Assembly: GCF_019799965.1 (NCBI RefSeq)
Contig: NZ_JABGCJ010000003.1
Span: forward strand, 532,637 to 596,636
DNA: 64,000 nt
DNA from: Modestobacter italicus
GTDB taxonomy: Bacteria; Actinomycetota; Actinomycetes; Mycobacteriales; Geodermatophilaceae
Reading direction: 5' to 3'
The notes below the pieces were generated by a model that searched no databases, was not told the origin of the DNA, and worked only from the letters and a program-made list of their open reading frames with translations. The stretch's first letter is position 1; every line of letters starts with the position of its first letter. A program made the translations under genes and the position numbers. Shown here in pieces: positions 25,603-33,225 of the stretch.

Positions 25603-26330
25603 TCACCGTGGCAGGTCCGCCGGGTCGAGGGCCCCGGCGGACTCCGGCACGGCCAGCGCAGCGGGTGCGTCCACGGTGGTCGTGGTGTCGCTGGCCGGGC
25701 TGGTGGCGGTCTCCCCCATCAGCGCCACGAAGGGGTCCCGGGCCCAGCCGACACCCGGCTCCTGGCGAGCAGCGGGACACCGCTGCCGAACCAGGACACG
25801 TCCTGCGCGGTCTCGACCCGCTCGGAGTCGGCCTCGCCCGGCCGCAGCGTGAGGCCCGGCGCCACCTCGGTCGACTCCCCGGCGCCCAGTGGCTCGGCCA
25901 GCGCGACCACGTACCGCCAACCGGGAGCTGCCGCCTGCGCGCTCTCGTGACCGGCGGCGACGTCCGCGCCACGCAGCTGGGTCGACCGTGAGCCGGTTGC
26001 CCAGCGCGCTGGCGTCCCGGGCGTTCGGGACGAGCTGGCGGACCAGCTCGTCGGTCGGCAGGTCGGCGGTGGAGCGCACGGTCTCGCTGGCGGCGCCGTG
26101 CGACGGTCGTCGGACAGCGAGAACGCCATCTCCACCACCACCGGGCGCTCGGGGTCGGGCTCGGACCGCTCCCCGAGGCAGCCCTCGGTCCGGGGCTGTG
26201 GTGCGGTCGGCTCGGCCGACGGCTCACCCGGGAGGTGCAACCGGACACCACGAGCCGGACACCACGAGCGCGGCGGCCGGCGCGGTCGCGAGGGCCGTGG
26301 CCGCACGGGCGCTCCCGGCGGCCTCCTCAC
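25603..26330 (-). pseudogene. Frameshifted lipoprotein gene
   Basis: Protein-like segments follow one another in different frames: ALATAPAAALVVSG then a lipobox VVSGC (about 26240-26290), EGCLGERSEPDPERPVVVEM (about 26130-26190), SETVRSTADLPTDELVRQL with NARDASALGNRLTV (about 25985-26090), GWRYVVALAEPLGAGESTEV to SWFGSGVPLLAR (about 25775-25925), and RQEPGVGWARDPFVALMGET to a stop at 25603. At least four frame changes are needed, near 26241-26268, 26105, 25980 and 25770. One coincides with a 14-base tandem duplication. The ancestral product was probably a secreted lipoprotein of about 240 residues with no family that I recognise. Neighbouring genes are intact, so decay is more likely than local sequencing error, but the latter is not excluded. 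Confidence 0.6.
26241..26268. repeat. 14-base perfect tandem duplication
   Basis: CCGGACACCACGAG occurs twice in direct succession. It falls on the lipobox codons of the lipoprotein pseudogene and shifts its reading frame by two bases, so it is a likely inactivating event. Confidence 0.85.
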
Positions 26331-26340
26331 CCGGACCGGC

Positions 26341-26763
26341 TCAGCTCAGGGCGACCACGGCGCGAGCGAGCGAGAGCACCTTCTCGCCACCGCTGGTGAC
26401 GGTCAGGTCGACCCGCACCCGGCCGTCCTCGAGGAGGGCGGCCACCCGGCCGCGGACGGTCAGCTCGGCCCCGGCGTCGTCGTCCGGGACGACCACGGGC
26501 CGGCTGAACCGCACGTGGTAGTCGACGACGGCGCCCGGGTCACCGGCCCAGCTCGTGACCGCACGGGCAGCCAGGCCGGCGGTGAGCATGCCGTGGGCGA
26601 TCACGTCGGGCAGGCCCACCTCACGGGCGACCCGCTCGTTCCAGTGGATGACGTTGAGGTCCCCCGAGGCACCGGCATAGCGGATGAGGTCCGCCCGGGT
26701 GACCCGGGAGGTCTGCTCGGGCAACTCGGTGCCGACCTGGACGTCGACCGGGCGGGCGCTCAC
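26341..26763 (-). CDS. MaoC-type hot-dog dehydratase, HadB-like
   Basis: The 140-residue product has the hydratase-2 core LIRYAGASGDLNVIHWNE, with Asp and His spaced as in catalytic D-x(4)-H motifs, followed by GLPDVIAHGMLTAGL, which shapes the acyl tunnel. It should dehydrate or hydrate 3-hydroxyacyl thioesters as a heterodimer with the protein encoded just upstream. The start GTG at 26763 overlaps the stop of that gene by 4 bases. In mycobacteria the syntenic pair is hadAB of FAS-II; here mycolic acids are not expected, so the acyl substrate is uncertain. Confidence 0.85.
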   Translation of the reverse strand: MSARPVDVQVGTELPEQTSRVTRADLIRYAGASGDLNVIHWNERVAREVGLPDVIAHGMLTAGLAARAVTSWAGDPGAVVDYHVRFSRPVVVPDDDAGAELTVRGRVAALLEDGRVRVDLTVTSGGEKVLSLARAVVALS

Positions 26764-27206
26764 GCCGTGCCCCGCGCGACGAGCATCGACCGGGTGGTGC
26801 ACACCGGCTCGCCGTCCTCGGTGACCAGGTCGACCCGCGTGGTGAGCATGTCGTTGCCGGCGACCGTCTTGACCGCGTCGATCGTGGCGGTGGCGACCAG
26901 CCGGTCACCGACCCGGATCGGGCGGTGGTGGGTGAAGCGCTGCTCGCCGTGCACGACGCGGCTGTAGTCGATCCCCACGTCGGGGTCGTCGACGACGACG
27001 TTGCCGGCGCCCAGGCTCAGCACGATGGCGAAGGTGGGGGGCGCGATCACGTCCGGGTGGCCGGCCGCGCGGGCGGCCGCCGGGTCGCGGTAGACCGGGT
27101 CGGGGTCAGCCAGCGCCGTGGCGAACTCGGCGATCTTCTCCCGCCCGACCTCGTAGACGGCAGAGGGCGGGTAGCTGCGCCCGACCAGTCCTGCGTCCAG
27201 CGCCAT
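26760..27206 (-). CDS. MaoC N-terminal-type dehydratase subunit, HadA-like
   Basis: The 148-residue product matches the FAS1-like dehydratase/MaoC_dehydrat_N fold: VGRSYPPSAVYEVGREKIAEFATAL, DPVYRDPAAARAAGHPDVIAPPTFAIVL and HGEQRFTHHRPIRVGDRLVATA. This subunit lacks the catalytic Asp/His and provides substrate binding to the partner encoded downstream. The rpmG-hadA-hadB order is conserved in actinobacteria, here followed by the lipoprotein pseudogene where some relatives have hadC. Confidence 0.85.
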   Translation of the reverse strand: MALDAGLVGRSYPPSAVYEVGREKIAEFATALADPDPVYRDPAAARAAGHPDVIAPPTFAIVLSLGAGNVVVDDPDVGIDYSRVVHGEQRFTHHRPIRVGDRLVATATIDAVKTVAGNDMLTTRVDLVTEDGEPVCTTRSMLVARGTA

Positions 27207-27236
27207 GCTCCCGCCCTCTCCTCGCGACCGCTGCGG

Positions 27237-27401
27237 TCAGCGCGTCTCGCGGTGGACCGTGTGCTTCCGGTCGGTCGGGCAGTACTTCTTCAGCTCGATC
27301 CGGTCGGGGTCGTTCCGCCGGTTCTTGCGGGTGATGTAGTTGCGGTTCTTGCACTCCTGGCACGCCAGGGTGATCTTCGGACGGACGTCAGTGGCTGCCA
27401 T
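27237..27401 (-). CDS. rpmG: 50S ribosomal protein L33
   Basis: L33 is a small large-subunit protein near the E site. The 54-residue product, [19 protein letters not shown] to HTVHRETR, matches the family. The first zinc-ligand pair is present (C14 and C17), but the second is C41-P-T-D44 instead of Cys-x-x-Cys, so the ribbon has only three Cys with Asp44 or His47 as a possible fourth ligand. The ATG at 27401 is the only sensible start. It begins a block continuing into the hadA-like gene. Confidence 0.93.
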   Translation of the reverse strand: MAATDVRPKITLACQECKNRNYITRKNRRNDPDRIELKKYCPTDRKHTVHRETR

Positions 27402-27482
27402 GAGCGCATCCTCGCCTTGTCGGTGGTCGAGAGTTCCTCGACATCGGGTGGTGCCCGTGTGCGGCGGGAGCCGGACACGACG

Positions 27483-27506
27483 ACGGACCCCGCGAGCGGG
27501 GTCCGT
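27483..27506 (-). terminator. Terminator hairpin after tRNA-Met
   Basis: ACGGACCCC and GGGGTCCGT form a nine-base perfect stem with a GCGAGC loop, seven bases beyond the tRNA-Met 3' end. Confidence 0.75.
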
Positions 27507-27512
27507 CTGGAG

Positions 27513-27586
27513 TAGCGGTGACCGGACTTGAACCGGTGACACAGCGATTATGAGCCGCTTGCTCTACCAGGCTGAGCTACACCGCC
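27513..27586 (-). tRNA. tRNA-Met (CAT anticodon)
   Basis: Cloverleaf with acceptor GGCGGTG/CACCGCT (a G-U pair at position 1-72), D-arm GTAGCTCAGCCTGGTAGAGC, anticodon loop CTCATAA giving CAT, and T-arm CGGTTCAAGTCCG. The G1-U72 pair and normal D-arm fit an elongator rather than an initiator tRNA. CCA is not encoded. Confidence 0.95.
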
Positions 27587-27635
27587 GGGTGACCGCCCGG
27601 CCCGGTCTCGCGACTGGACCGGTGGTCGTCGTACG

Positions 27636-27708
27636 AGCCCCTTTACGGAATCGAACCGTAGACCTTCTCCTTACCATGGAGACGCTCTGCCGACTGAGCT
27701 AAAGGGGC
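27636..27708 (-). tRNA. tRNA-Thr (GGT anticodon)
   Basis: Cloverleaf with acceptor GCCCCTT/AAGGGGC, D-arm TAGCTCAGTCGGCAGAGC, anticodon stem TCTCC/GGAGA with loop ATGGTAA giving GGT, and T-arm ACGGTTCGATTCCGT. The discriminator is U and CCA is not encoded. It precedes tRNA-Met on the minus strand, probably in one transcript. Confidence 0.96.
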
Positions 27709-27808
27709 CTGCTCCGAGGAGCCGTGGAGAACTGTACCTGACGCCTTCGGCCTCCCTGCAGGGGCCCGCCGCGACCCTGCGAGCAGTGGGGCGGCAGGAG
27801 GTCCTTCC

Positions 27809-30358
27809 TCAGGTCCGGACGAACAACCGGCGGTGAGTGGCGCCCGGCGCCGGGGCCCGGACCCCGGTCCGGGCCAGCAGCCACCCCTCGAGCCGGTCGT
27901 CCGGCAGCGGCCGGCTGACCAGGAACCCCTGCAGCTTGTCGCAGCCCATCTGGGCCAGCAGGTCACGGGTGACCTCGTCCTCGACGCCCTCGGCCACGAC
28001 CCGCAGCCCGAGGTTGTGGGCCAGCTCCACGATGGAGCGGGCGATGAACGACTCGTTCTGGCTGGTCGACATGCCGAGCACGAAGGACTTGTCGATCTTC
28101 AGCTCGTCGATCGGCAGCAACCGCAGCTGGGACAGCGACGAGTACCCGGTGCCGAAGTCGTCCATCGACAGCCGCAGCCCGAGGGCGTGCAGGTCGGCCA
28201 GGACGGTGCTGTTGCGCACCGTGTCGTCGACGACGCTGCCCTCGGTCAGCTCCAGGGTGAGCAGCTCGCCCGGGACCCCGTGCCGCCGCAGGGCGCTCCG
28301 CACCCGCTCCACCAGATCCGGTTGCACCAGGCAGCGCGCGGAGAGGTTGACCGCAACCGACAGCGCGATGTCCTGGTCCAGCCAGCGCCGGCAGCGGTCC
28401 AGCGCCCGGTCCAGCACGTGGTCGGTGAGCGGCCCGATGCGGCCGATCTGCTCGGCGAGGCTGATGAAGTCGTCCGGCGGGATCTCGCCGTACCGGGGGT
28501 GCGCCCAGCGCACCAGCGTCTCCACCGAGACGATGTCGGCGGTCCGGGTGTCGACGATGGGCTGGAAGACCACGGTGATCTGGCCCTCGGCCATCGCCGT
28601 CTCCAGCTCGGTGCCCAGTTGCAGCCGCCGGAGGCTCTGCTGGTCCAGCACCGGGTGGTAGGTCGCCACTCCCCCGGAGCTGTGCGCGGCCAGCAGGGCG
28701 ACGTCGGCACGCTGGATGAGCGTCCCGGCCCCGGAACCGTGCACCGGCGCCGCGGCGACGCCGATGGTCAGCGACACCTCCAGGTCGAGCCCGGCGACCC
28801 GCGCCCGGGTCGAGGCGGCCTCGCGCAGCCGGCGGGCGGCACGCTCGGTGGCCGGCAGGGACAGCCCCGGCAGCAGGACGGCGAACTGGCCGCCCTCCAT
28901 CCGGGCCACCAGCGCCTGCGGGGGCGCGTGCTCGCGCAGCAGCCCCGCGGTCACCAGCAGCAGCTCGTCGCTGGCCGCGTGCCCGAGGGTGTCGGTGACG
29001 TCGGTGTAGCCGTCCAGGGCGGCCAGCACCAGCCCGGCCCGGGCAGTGTCCGGCTCCACGGACAGCACCGCGTCGATCTCCGCGGCCAACCGCTGTCGGT
29101 TGGGCAGCCCGGTCAGCCGGTCGTGGTCGGCGTCGTGCCGGATCTGGGCGAGCAGCTGCTGCTGGCGGATCGCGGCGTTGACGTGGGTGAGCATCGAGTC
29201 CAGCGCGCCCTGCTCGCCCGCGCCGAAGGTCATCACGTCACTGCGGCGGTCGCAGACCTCCAGGTAGCCCGGCTCCCCGGCAGCGGTCACCACGGACGCA
29301 CCGAGCACCTCGCGGGCACCGCGCCGACCCAGTGCCGCGGCCTCACGGCCGTCCGCCCGAGCCGTCGACAGCAGGACGGGACCGGTCGCCTCGGGGGCGA
29401 GCGCGCGCTGGCGGACCAGGTCGTCAGGGTCGCCAGGGCCGTCGTACCAGGCGAGGTCGCTGTCGGCGGCATCGACCACCAGCAGCGGGCCCTCGTCGAG
29501 GTACGGCGGCAGCCACAGGGCCACCCGGTCGGCGTTGAGCAGGTCCCGCACCGCGCGGACGATCTCGCGGATGCCCTCCTCGTCCGGGGTCACCAGCTCC
29601 ACCCGGCGGGCGAAGTCGTACACCTGCTGGACCGTCCGACGCTCGCGCTGGGCCTGCGTTCCCTGTCGGAAGATCGCCAGCACACCGAGCACCAGCGGCA
29701 CGATCAGCGCCCAGCCCCACGGCGTCTGACGGGCCAGCAGGAGGGCCACCACGCCGACGACGGCGCTCAGCGGCGCCACGGCCAGCGCCGGCATCATCCC
29801 GAGCAGCAGCCCCCAGCCGGGGAAGCCGCCGGCCAGGGAGATGGCCAGGCAGGTGAGGAGCATCCCGACGAAGGTCGCGCCCACCAACGCACAGGCCAAG
29901 GAGACCCAGCTCGACGGCTGACCGAGGTCCAACGGTGGCAGCCAGGACAGCACCAGCACGGCCGCGCAGACCTCGACCACCGCCAGCGAGAGGTTGAACC
30001 CAACCTTCGGCAAGGGCAGGGACTGGCGCGCCAGGACGACGGCAACGGCGCCCACTCGGGCCGCCGCCGTCCAGACGCCCCCGACCTCGACCAGGCCCAC
30101 GAGGAGGGCGACCTCCGAGGGTGAGACCGAGAACGTCTGCCGACGGAACTCGATGTCCAGCTGGACCGACTCGGTGACCAGGAAGGCGGCGAACAGCGCC
30201 AGCACCGCCCACACCGGCGGGGTCGCCCAGGCGTGCGGAAGCGTCAGCGCACCGAGCACGACCGCCGCTGCACACGCAACGGCGAAGATCGTCTCCGGGC
30301 GCCGGAACAGAGCTTCCCCCCGGGTCTCGGGGGCCGGACGTGCCGAGGGCTCGGCCAA
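27809..30358 (-). CDS. Membrane-bound GAF-GGDEF-EAL c-di-GMP protein
   Basis: The 849-residue product has about seven hydrophobic segments (residues 22-235), a GAF-like sensor region (about 255-400), a GGDEF domain (DADHDRLTGLPNRQRL onward, about 415-565) and an EAL domain (about 590-830). The GGDEF signature is MEGGQF, so cyclase activity is unlikely and the domain may bind GTP as a regulator. The EAL domain keeps catalytic positions: ETLVRW, VNLSARCL, LELTEG, DDFGTGYSS, KIDKSFV, AEGVE and LQGFL, so c-di-GMP phosphodiesterase activity is expected. The only start retaining the first membrane segment is TTG at 30358; a stop lies 24 codons upstream with no ATG or GTG between. The leader is unusual (30360-30572). 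Confidence 0.88.
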   Translation of the reverse strand: MAEPSARPAPETRGEALFRRPETIFAVACAAAVVLGALTLPHAWATPPVWAVLALFAAFLVTESVQLDIEFRRQTFSVSPSEVALLVGLVEVGGVWTAAARVGAVAVVLARQSLPLPKVGFNLSLAVVEVCAAVLVLSWLPPLDLGQPSSWVSLACALVGATFVGMLLTCLAISLAGGFPGWGLLLGMMPALAVAPLSAVVGVVALLLARQTPWGWALIVPLVLGVLAIFRQGTQAQRERRTVQQVYDFARRVELVTPDEEGIREIVRAVRDLLNADRVALWLPPYLDEGPLLVVDAADSDLAWYDGPGDPDDLVRQRALAPEATGPVLLSTARADGREAAALGRRGAREVLGASVVTAAGEPGYLEVCDRRSDVMTFGAGEQGALDSMLTHVNAAIRQQQLLAQIRHDADHDRLTGLPNRQRLAAEIDAVLSVEPDTARAGLVLAALDGYTDVTDTLGHAASDELLLVTAGLLREHAPPQALVARMEGGQFAVLLPGLSLPATERAARRLREAASTRARVAGLDLEVSLTIGVAAAPVHGSGAGTLIQRADVALLAAHSSGGVATYHPVLDQQSLRRLQLGTELETAMAEGQITVVFQPIVDTRTADIVSVETLVRWAHPRYGEIPPDDFISLAEQIGRIGPLTDHVLDRALDRCRRWLDQDIALSVAVNLSARCLVQPDLVERVRSALRRHGVPGELLTLELTEGSVVDDTVRNSTVLADLHALGLRLSMDDFGTGYSSLSQLRLLPIDELKIDKSFVLGMSTSQNESFIARSIVELAHNLGLRVVAEGVEDEVTRDLLAQMGCDKLQGFLVSRPLPDDRLEGWLLARTGVRAPAPGATHRRLFVRT

Positions 30359-30359
30359 C

Positions 30360-30431
30360 GTGAGCCTGTCTGTCGGGAGGCGGTGTCGACCGACGGTAAC
30401 AGCGACACCGGGCCCGGAGCAGCAGGCTCAC
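30360..30431 (-). promoter_or_regulatory. Nested stem-loop in the leader of the GGDEF-EAL gene
   Basis: On the minus strand GTGAGCCTG (30431-30423) pairs perfectly with CAGGCTCAC (30368-30360), enclosing a second hairpin GGTGTCG/CGACACC (30409-30403 and 30388-30382). The downstream arm ends one base before the TTG start at 30358 and covers the only weak ribosome-binding sequence (CAGG). It could therefore hide the start site. Function is inferred from position. Confidence 0.5.
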
Positions 30432-30482
30432 CCGATGGTGCAGGTCCCCGAACAGGGCGCCCGCACCGACCGGGTCAGCTGG

Positions 30483-30572
30483 TCAGCGGCTCCAGCGCCA
30501 GCCGCGGGACCAACGCCAGCCGCGGTCGGCGGCGGCAGGGCGGACGGCGGTGAGCGAGGTGGTGCTGGACAT
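30483..30572 (-). CDS. 29-codon Trp/Arg-repeat leader peptide candidate
   Basis: An ATG at 30572, preceded by TGGAGG four bases upstream, opens a 29-residue frame that ends at TGA (30483-30485). The peptide starts MSSTTSLTAVRPAAAD and ends with two copies of RGWRWS plus Arg. The two copies are encoded by an 18-base repeat whose differences are synonymous: CGT against CGC for Arg, and TCC against AGC for Ser, the latter a two-base change between unlinked Ser codons. This is the pattern expected if the peptide is selected. It lies 124 bases upstream of the GGDEF-EAL start, so it may be an attenuation or stalling leader peptide, or an independent Trp-rich peptide. No family is recognised. Confidence 0.5.
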   Translation of the reverse strand: MSSTTSLTAVRPAAADRGWRWSRGWRWSR

Positions 30573-30748
30573 GACGCCTCCAGAGGGCACGACGGGGTGT
30601 GGGCGCGGCAGCCGCCCACGCGGGGGCAGAGCGTCGTCCGGCACAGACCGCTATGGGGAGACTGCAAGGTGTCACCCACACGAGGCAACCATTGACACGC
30701 CAGAGGGAACGCTTTTCGCCGTGTCGTTACTCTCCGTGAGCCTGATTG
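30573..30748. other. Intergenic region upstream of the leader ORF
   Basis: This stretch of relatively low GC separates the leader ORF from the end of the WXG-like gene. On the minus strand GTGACA (30752-30747) and TAACGA (30729-30724) are 17 bases apart and could be a weak promoter for the leader ORF and GGDEF-EAL gene. A plus-strand TTGACA at 30692-30697 has no -10 partner. Confidence 0.3.
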
Positions 30749-32794
30749 TCACCGACGTGGGATCTTTCGCGGCTGTTGCCGATCTCCCTGGTCCGGGAAC
30801 GGCAGGTCATCGACCCAGTCGAGCGGCCCCGGCTCGGGCGGGGAGAGCGTCCCCAGTGCCTGCAGTGCCGCGGTGAAGCCCTCCTCGGCCGCAGCGCCCA
30901 CGGGTGCGCCGGCGACACCCCCGCCCAGCGTCTGGACCGCCCAGCGCTGCGCGTCGGCCGCCGTGCGCACCCGTCCGAGGTCTGGGCCGAGGTCCACCTC
31001 GCCGTCGGCGTCCAGCAGCCCGGCGGCACCGTCGAGGACGGCCCCGACCAGGTCCTCCGCCGGGCCGCGAGCCAGCACCGTGACGGGCAGGTCCACCCCG
31101 ATCGTCCAGACCATCTGCACGTCCACGGCCCGGCTCTGGGCCCGGCTGAACTCGAGCGCGTACGTGAGGCGCTGGGCGTGCTCCTGGACGGCGACGTGGC
31201 CACCGGCCACGGCAGGAGCCGCCGTTCCTGCGGCGCCGCCGGCGAGCGCCGCCGCCAGCGCGGTCGTGACCACCTCGTCCCGTGCGGCGTCGGTGAGCAG
31301 GTGCGCGAGCCCGCGGAGTGCCGCGTCCGTCTCCGGCGCCAGCGCACCGGGCACCGCGTCCGACGCCGCCGCCAGCAGGGGGACGACGACGTCCGGCTGC
31401 CCGGCCACGAGGTCGGCCAGCGGCGCGCCCACCACCGCCAGGACCTCGGGGTCGACGACCACCCTGTCCGTGGACCCCGGTGCCAGCCCCTGCCCCAGCG
31501 CGCCCAGACCGGCGGCCGCCACCTGGCCGGCCGTCGGTGCCCCAGCCGCCAGGCGCACCGCCGCCGCCAGGTCGGCGGCCCCGTCCGGCCAGGATCGGGA
31601 GGTCAGGGTCGACCAGGAGCGGGCGGTGCCCAGCAGCCGAGCGGCCGCTGCCGGGTCTCCCCCGGCGACCACCACCCGCAGGACGCCGACCAGCGGGTCG
31701 GGCAGTGTGGCCGCCGTCCGGGCGACGGCCCCCGCGCCCTGCGCTCCCTCCCGGTCCAGCAGCTGGCGACCCCAGCCGGCCGCGAGCCCAGCGGCTGTGA
31801 CTGGTCCGCCGCGGGCCGCCACGCCCCCGAGGACCAGTCCCATGCCGATCCCGGCCAGGTCGACCGCGCCGTCCGGGTCGTCACGGTCCAGCCGTACCGC
31901 GGCCAGCACCTGCGCACCTCGCCCACCGGCGGCCGTCGCGGTGGCCACGACCGTGGCGAGCAGGGCGGTCAGCGCGTCGTCCTGGCCGCCGGTCGCCCGG
32001 GTGCCCAGCACGGTCAGCAGCCAGCCGACCCCGTCGGCACCGAGCCGGCCCAGCACCTCCTCGACGAAGGCCGGCACCTCGGCGTACGCCGTCCAGCGGG
32101 CGGCTGCGGCCTCCAGCTCGGCGGCGGTGAGCCGGCCGGACAGCTCCCCCGCCGCCTGCCCGCCCAGGTCGGCGAGCGCTGCCTCGCCCCAACCGGGCAG
32201 CCGGGCAGCGAGCCGGGCCGTCAGCTGAGCAGCGGAGCCGGGGCGGACGTCGCCGCCCAGCGAGCCGAGCGCCGCGGCCAGCAGTCTCGCCGTGTCCGCT
32301 GCGTCCTCCGCGAGCGCGGCGAGCAGGGCCCGGTGCTCGGCGGCACGGGCGTCGTCGGCCGTCGCCACCGTGCCGGCCAGCTCCTGCGCAGCGGCCTCGC
32401 CCGGCCCCGGGTCACCGCGCTCCAGCGCCGGGCCGACCAGCACCCCGATCCGCACCGCGGCGTCGGCGAAGTCGGCCCGCTGCTGCTCGCGCAACGCGGC
32501 CACCCGGGCCAGCACCCGCTGCCAGACCTCCCGGTGCTCACCCAGCCGCGTCCACGCCGAGACCAGCGCGGCGTGCAGCTCCCCGGCGACGGCGGTGGCC
32601 GCGGCCACCTCGGCAGCGGCCGCGTCCGCGTCCGCGCCCTGCCAGCCGGGGACCACCCCCGCCGACCCGAGCAGGTGCACCGTGAGCCCGGCCGCGTAGC
32701 CGGCCGACGCCAGCTGTCCGACCAGCTCGTCCAGGGCGGGGAGGGAGCCGGGCGGATCGGGCAGCGGGGCCGGCGGCGACAGCAACCCGTTCAC
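30749..32794 (-). CDS. Large Ala-rich WXG-like hypothetical protein
   Basis: The 681-residue product is almost entirely helical and Ala-rich (over a quarter Ala). The first 120 residues contain a WQG motif (PGWQGADADAAAAEVAA, about residues 50-66) between helices, as in WXG100/LXG proteins of type VII secretion. The rest has no recognised enzyme motif, signal peptide or membrane segment. The start GTG at 32794 overlaps the stop of the EspC-like gene by 4 bases, so the two products are probably made together and may form a complex. No secretion ATPase (EccC) is visible nearby. The C-terminal segment (VDVQMVWTIGVDLPVTVL) is the only beta-rich part. Confidence 0.6.
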   Translation of the reverse strand: MNGLLSPPAPLPDPPGSLPALDELVGQLASAGYAAGLTVHLLGSAGVVPGWQGADADAAAAEVAAATAVAGELHAALVSAWTRLGEHREVWQRVLARVAALREQQRADFADAAVRIGVLVGPALERGDPGPGEAAAQELAGTVATADDARAAEHRALLAALAEDAADTARLLAAALGSLGGDVRPGSAAQLTARLAARLPGWGEAALADLGGQAAGELSGRLTAAELEAAAARWTAYAEVPAFVEEVLGRLGADGVGWLLTVLGTRATGGQDDALTALLATVVATATAAGGRGAQVLAAVRLDRDDPDGAVDLAGIGMGLVLGGVAARGGPVTAAGLAAGWGRQLLDREGAQGAGAVARTAATLPDPLVGVLRVVVAGGDPAAAARLLGTARSWSTLTSRSWPDGAADLAAAVRLAAGAPTAGQVAAAGLGALGQGLAPGSTDRVVVDPEVLAVVGAPLADLVAGQPDVVVPLLAAASDAVPGALAPETDAALRGLAHLLTDAARDEVVTTALAAALAGGAAGTAAPAVAGGHVAVQEHAQRLTYALEFSRAQSRAVDVQMVWTIGVDLPVTVLARGPAEDLVGAVLDGAAGLLDADGEVDLGPDLGRVRTAADAQRWAVQTLGGGVAGAPVGAAAEEGFTAALQALGTLSPPEPGPLDWVDDLPFPDQGDRQQPRKIPRR

Positions 32795-33063
32795 CCCGGC
32801 ACGCCGGGGACCGTGAGCGTCCCGTCCAGCCGCTGCCAGGAGTCCGCCGCTGCGGCGACCGCCTCGCCGAGCCAGGACAGCTCACCGGCCAGGCAGTGCC
32901 CCGCGGTGCGGACGCTCTCGCCGAAGCCGACGGTGGCCGCCCCCAGCGGGCCGCCCACCGGGGCGCCGGGGACGGCGCCCGCCACCTGCCTCGCCCGCTC
33001 AGCGGCCGCCGCCAGGGACGAGGCCAGCGCGTACAGCTGGGCAGGGGTCACCTCGATCGCCAT
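32791..33063 (-). CDS. EspC/WXG100-like small secretion-associated protein
   Basis: The 90-residue product, AIEVTPAQLYALASSLAAA to WQRLDGTLTVPGVPG, has two amphipathic helices separated by a Gly/Pro-rich turn, and resembles the ESX secretion-associated (EspC-type) small proteins that accompany WXG substrates. The ATG at 33063 is chosen because upstream codons are not protein-like. It heads a two-gene operon with the large WXG-like protein. Assignment rests on length, helix pattern and pairing. Confidence 0.6.
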   Translation of the reverse strand: MAIEVTPAQLYALASSLAAAAERARQVAGAVPGAPVGGPLGAATVGFGESVRTAGHCLAGELSWLGEAVAAAADSWQRLDGTLTVPGVPG

Positions 33064-33103
33064 GCCGGCAGTCTGGAGCGCCAGCGAGCCGGGAGAGGGC
33101 GTC

Positions 33104-33185
33104 GTCCACAGGCTGCGCGGCTGTGCGCGGCCCGGGCGAGGTCGTCGTCCACATCGTCCACAGCCGCCGTCCACAGTCGGTGGAC
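33104..33185. repeat. Cluster of GTCCACA motifs between divergent genes
   Basis: GTCCACA occurs at 33104-33110, 33147-33153, 33156-33162 and 33169-33175, and its inverse GGTGGAC at 33179-33185. Five copies lie in 82 bases, in the gap between the EspC-like gene (minus) and the TadG-like gene (plus). The core resembles the 3' half of a DnaA box (TTGTCCACA) but lacks its TT start; it may be a binding site for another regulator. Confidence 0.5.
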
Positions 33186-33225
33186 GACGCGGACTGCGCC
33201 GCGCGGCGGCCTCTAGGCTGCGCGC

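Noticed and set aside
30692-30697. TTGACA on the plus strand in the lower-GC stretch at 30.7 kb
   Set aside because: No -10-like hexamer at 16-18 bases (TTCGCC at 17) and no gene downstream on that strand.
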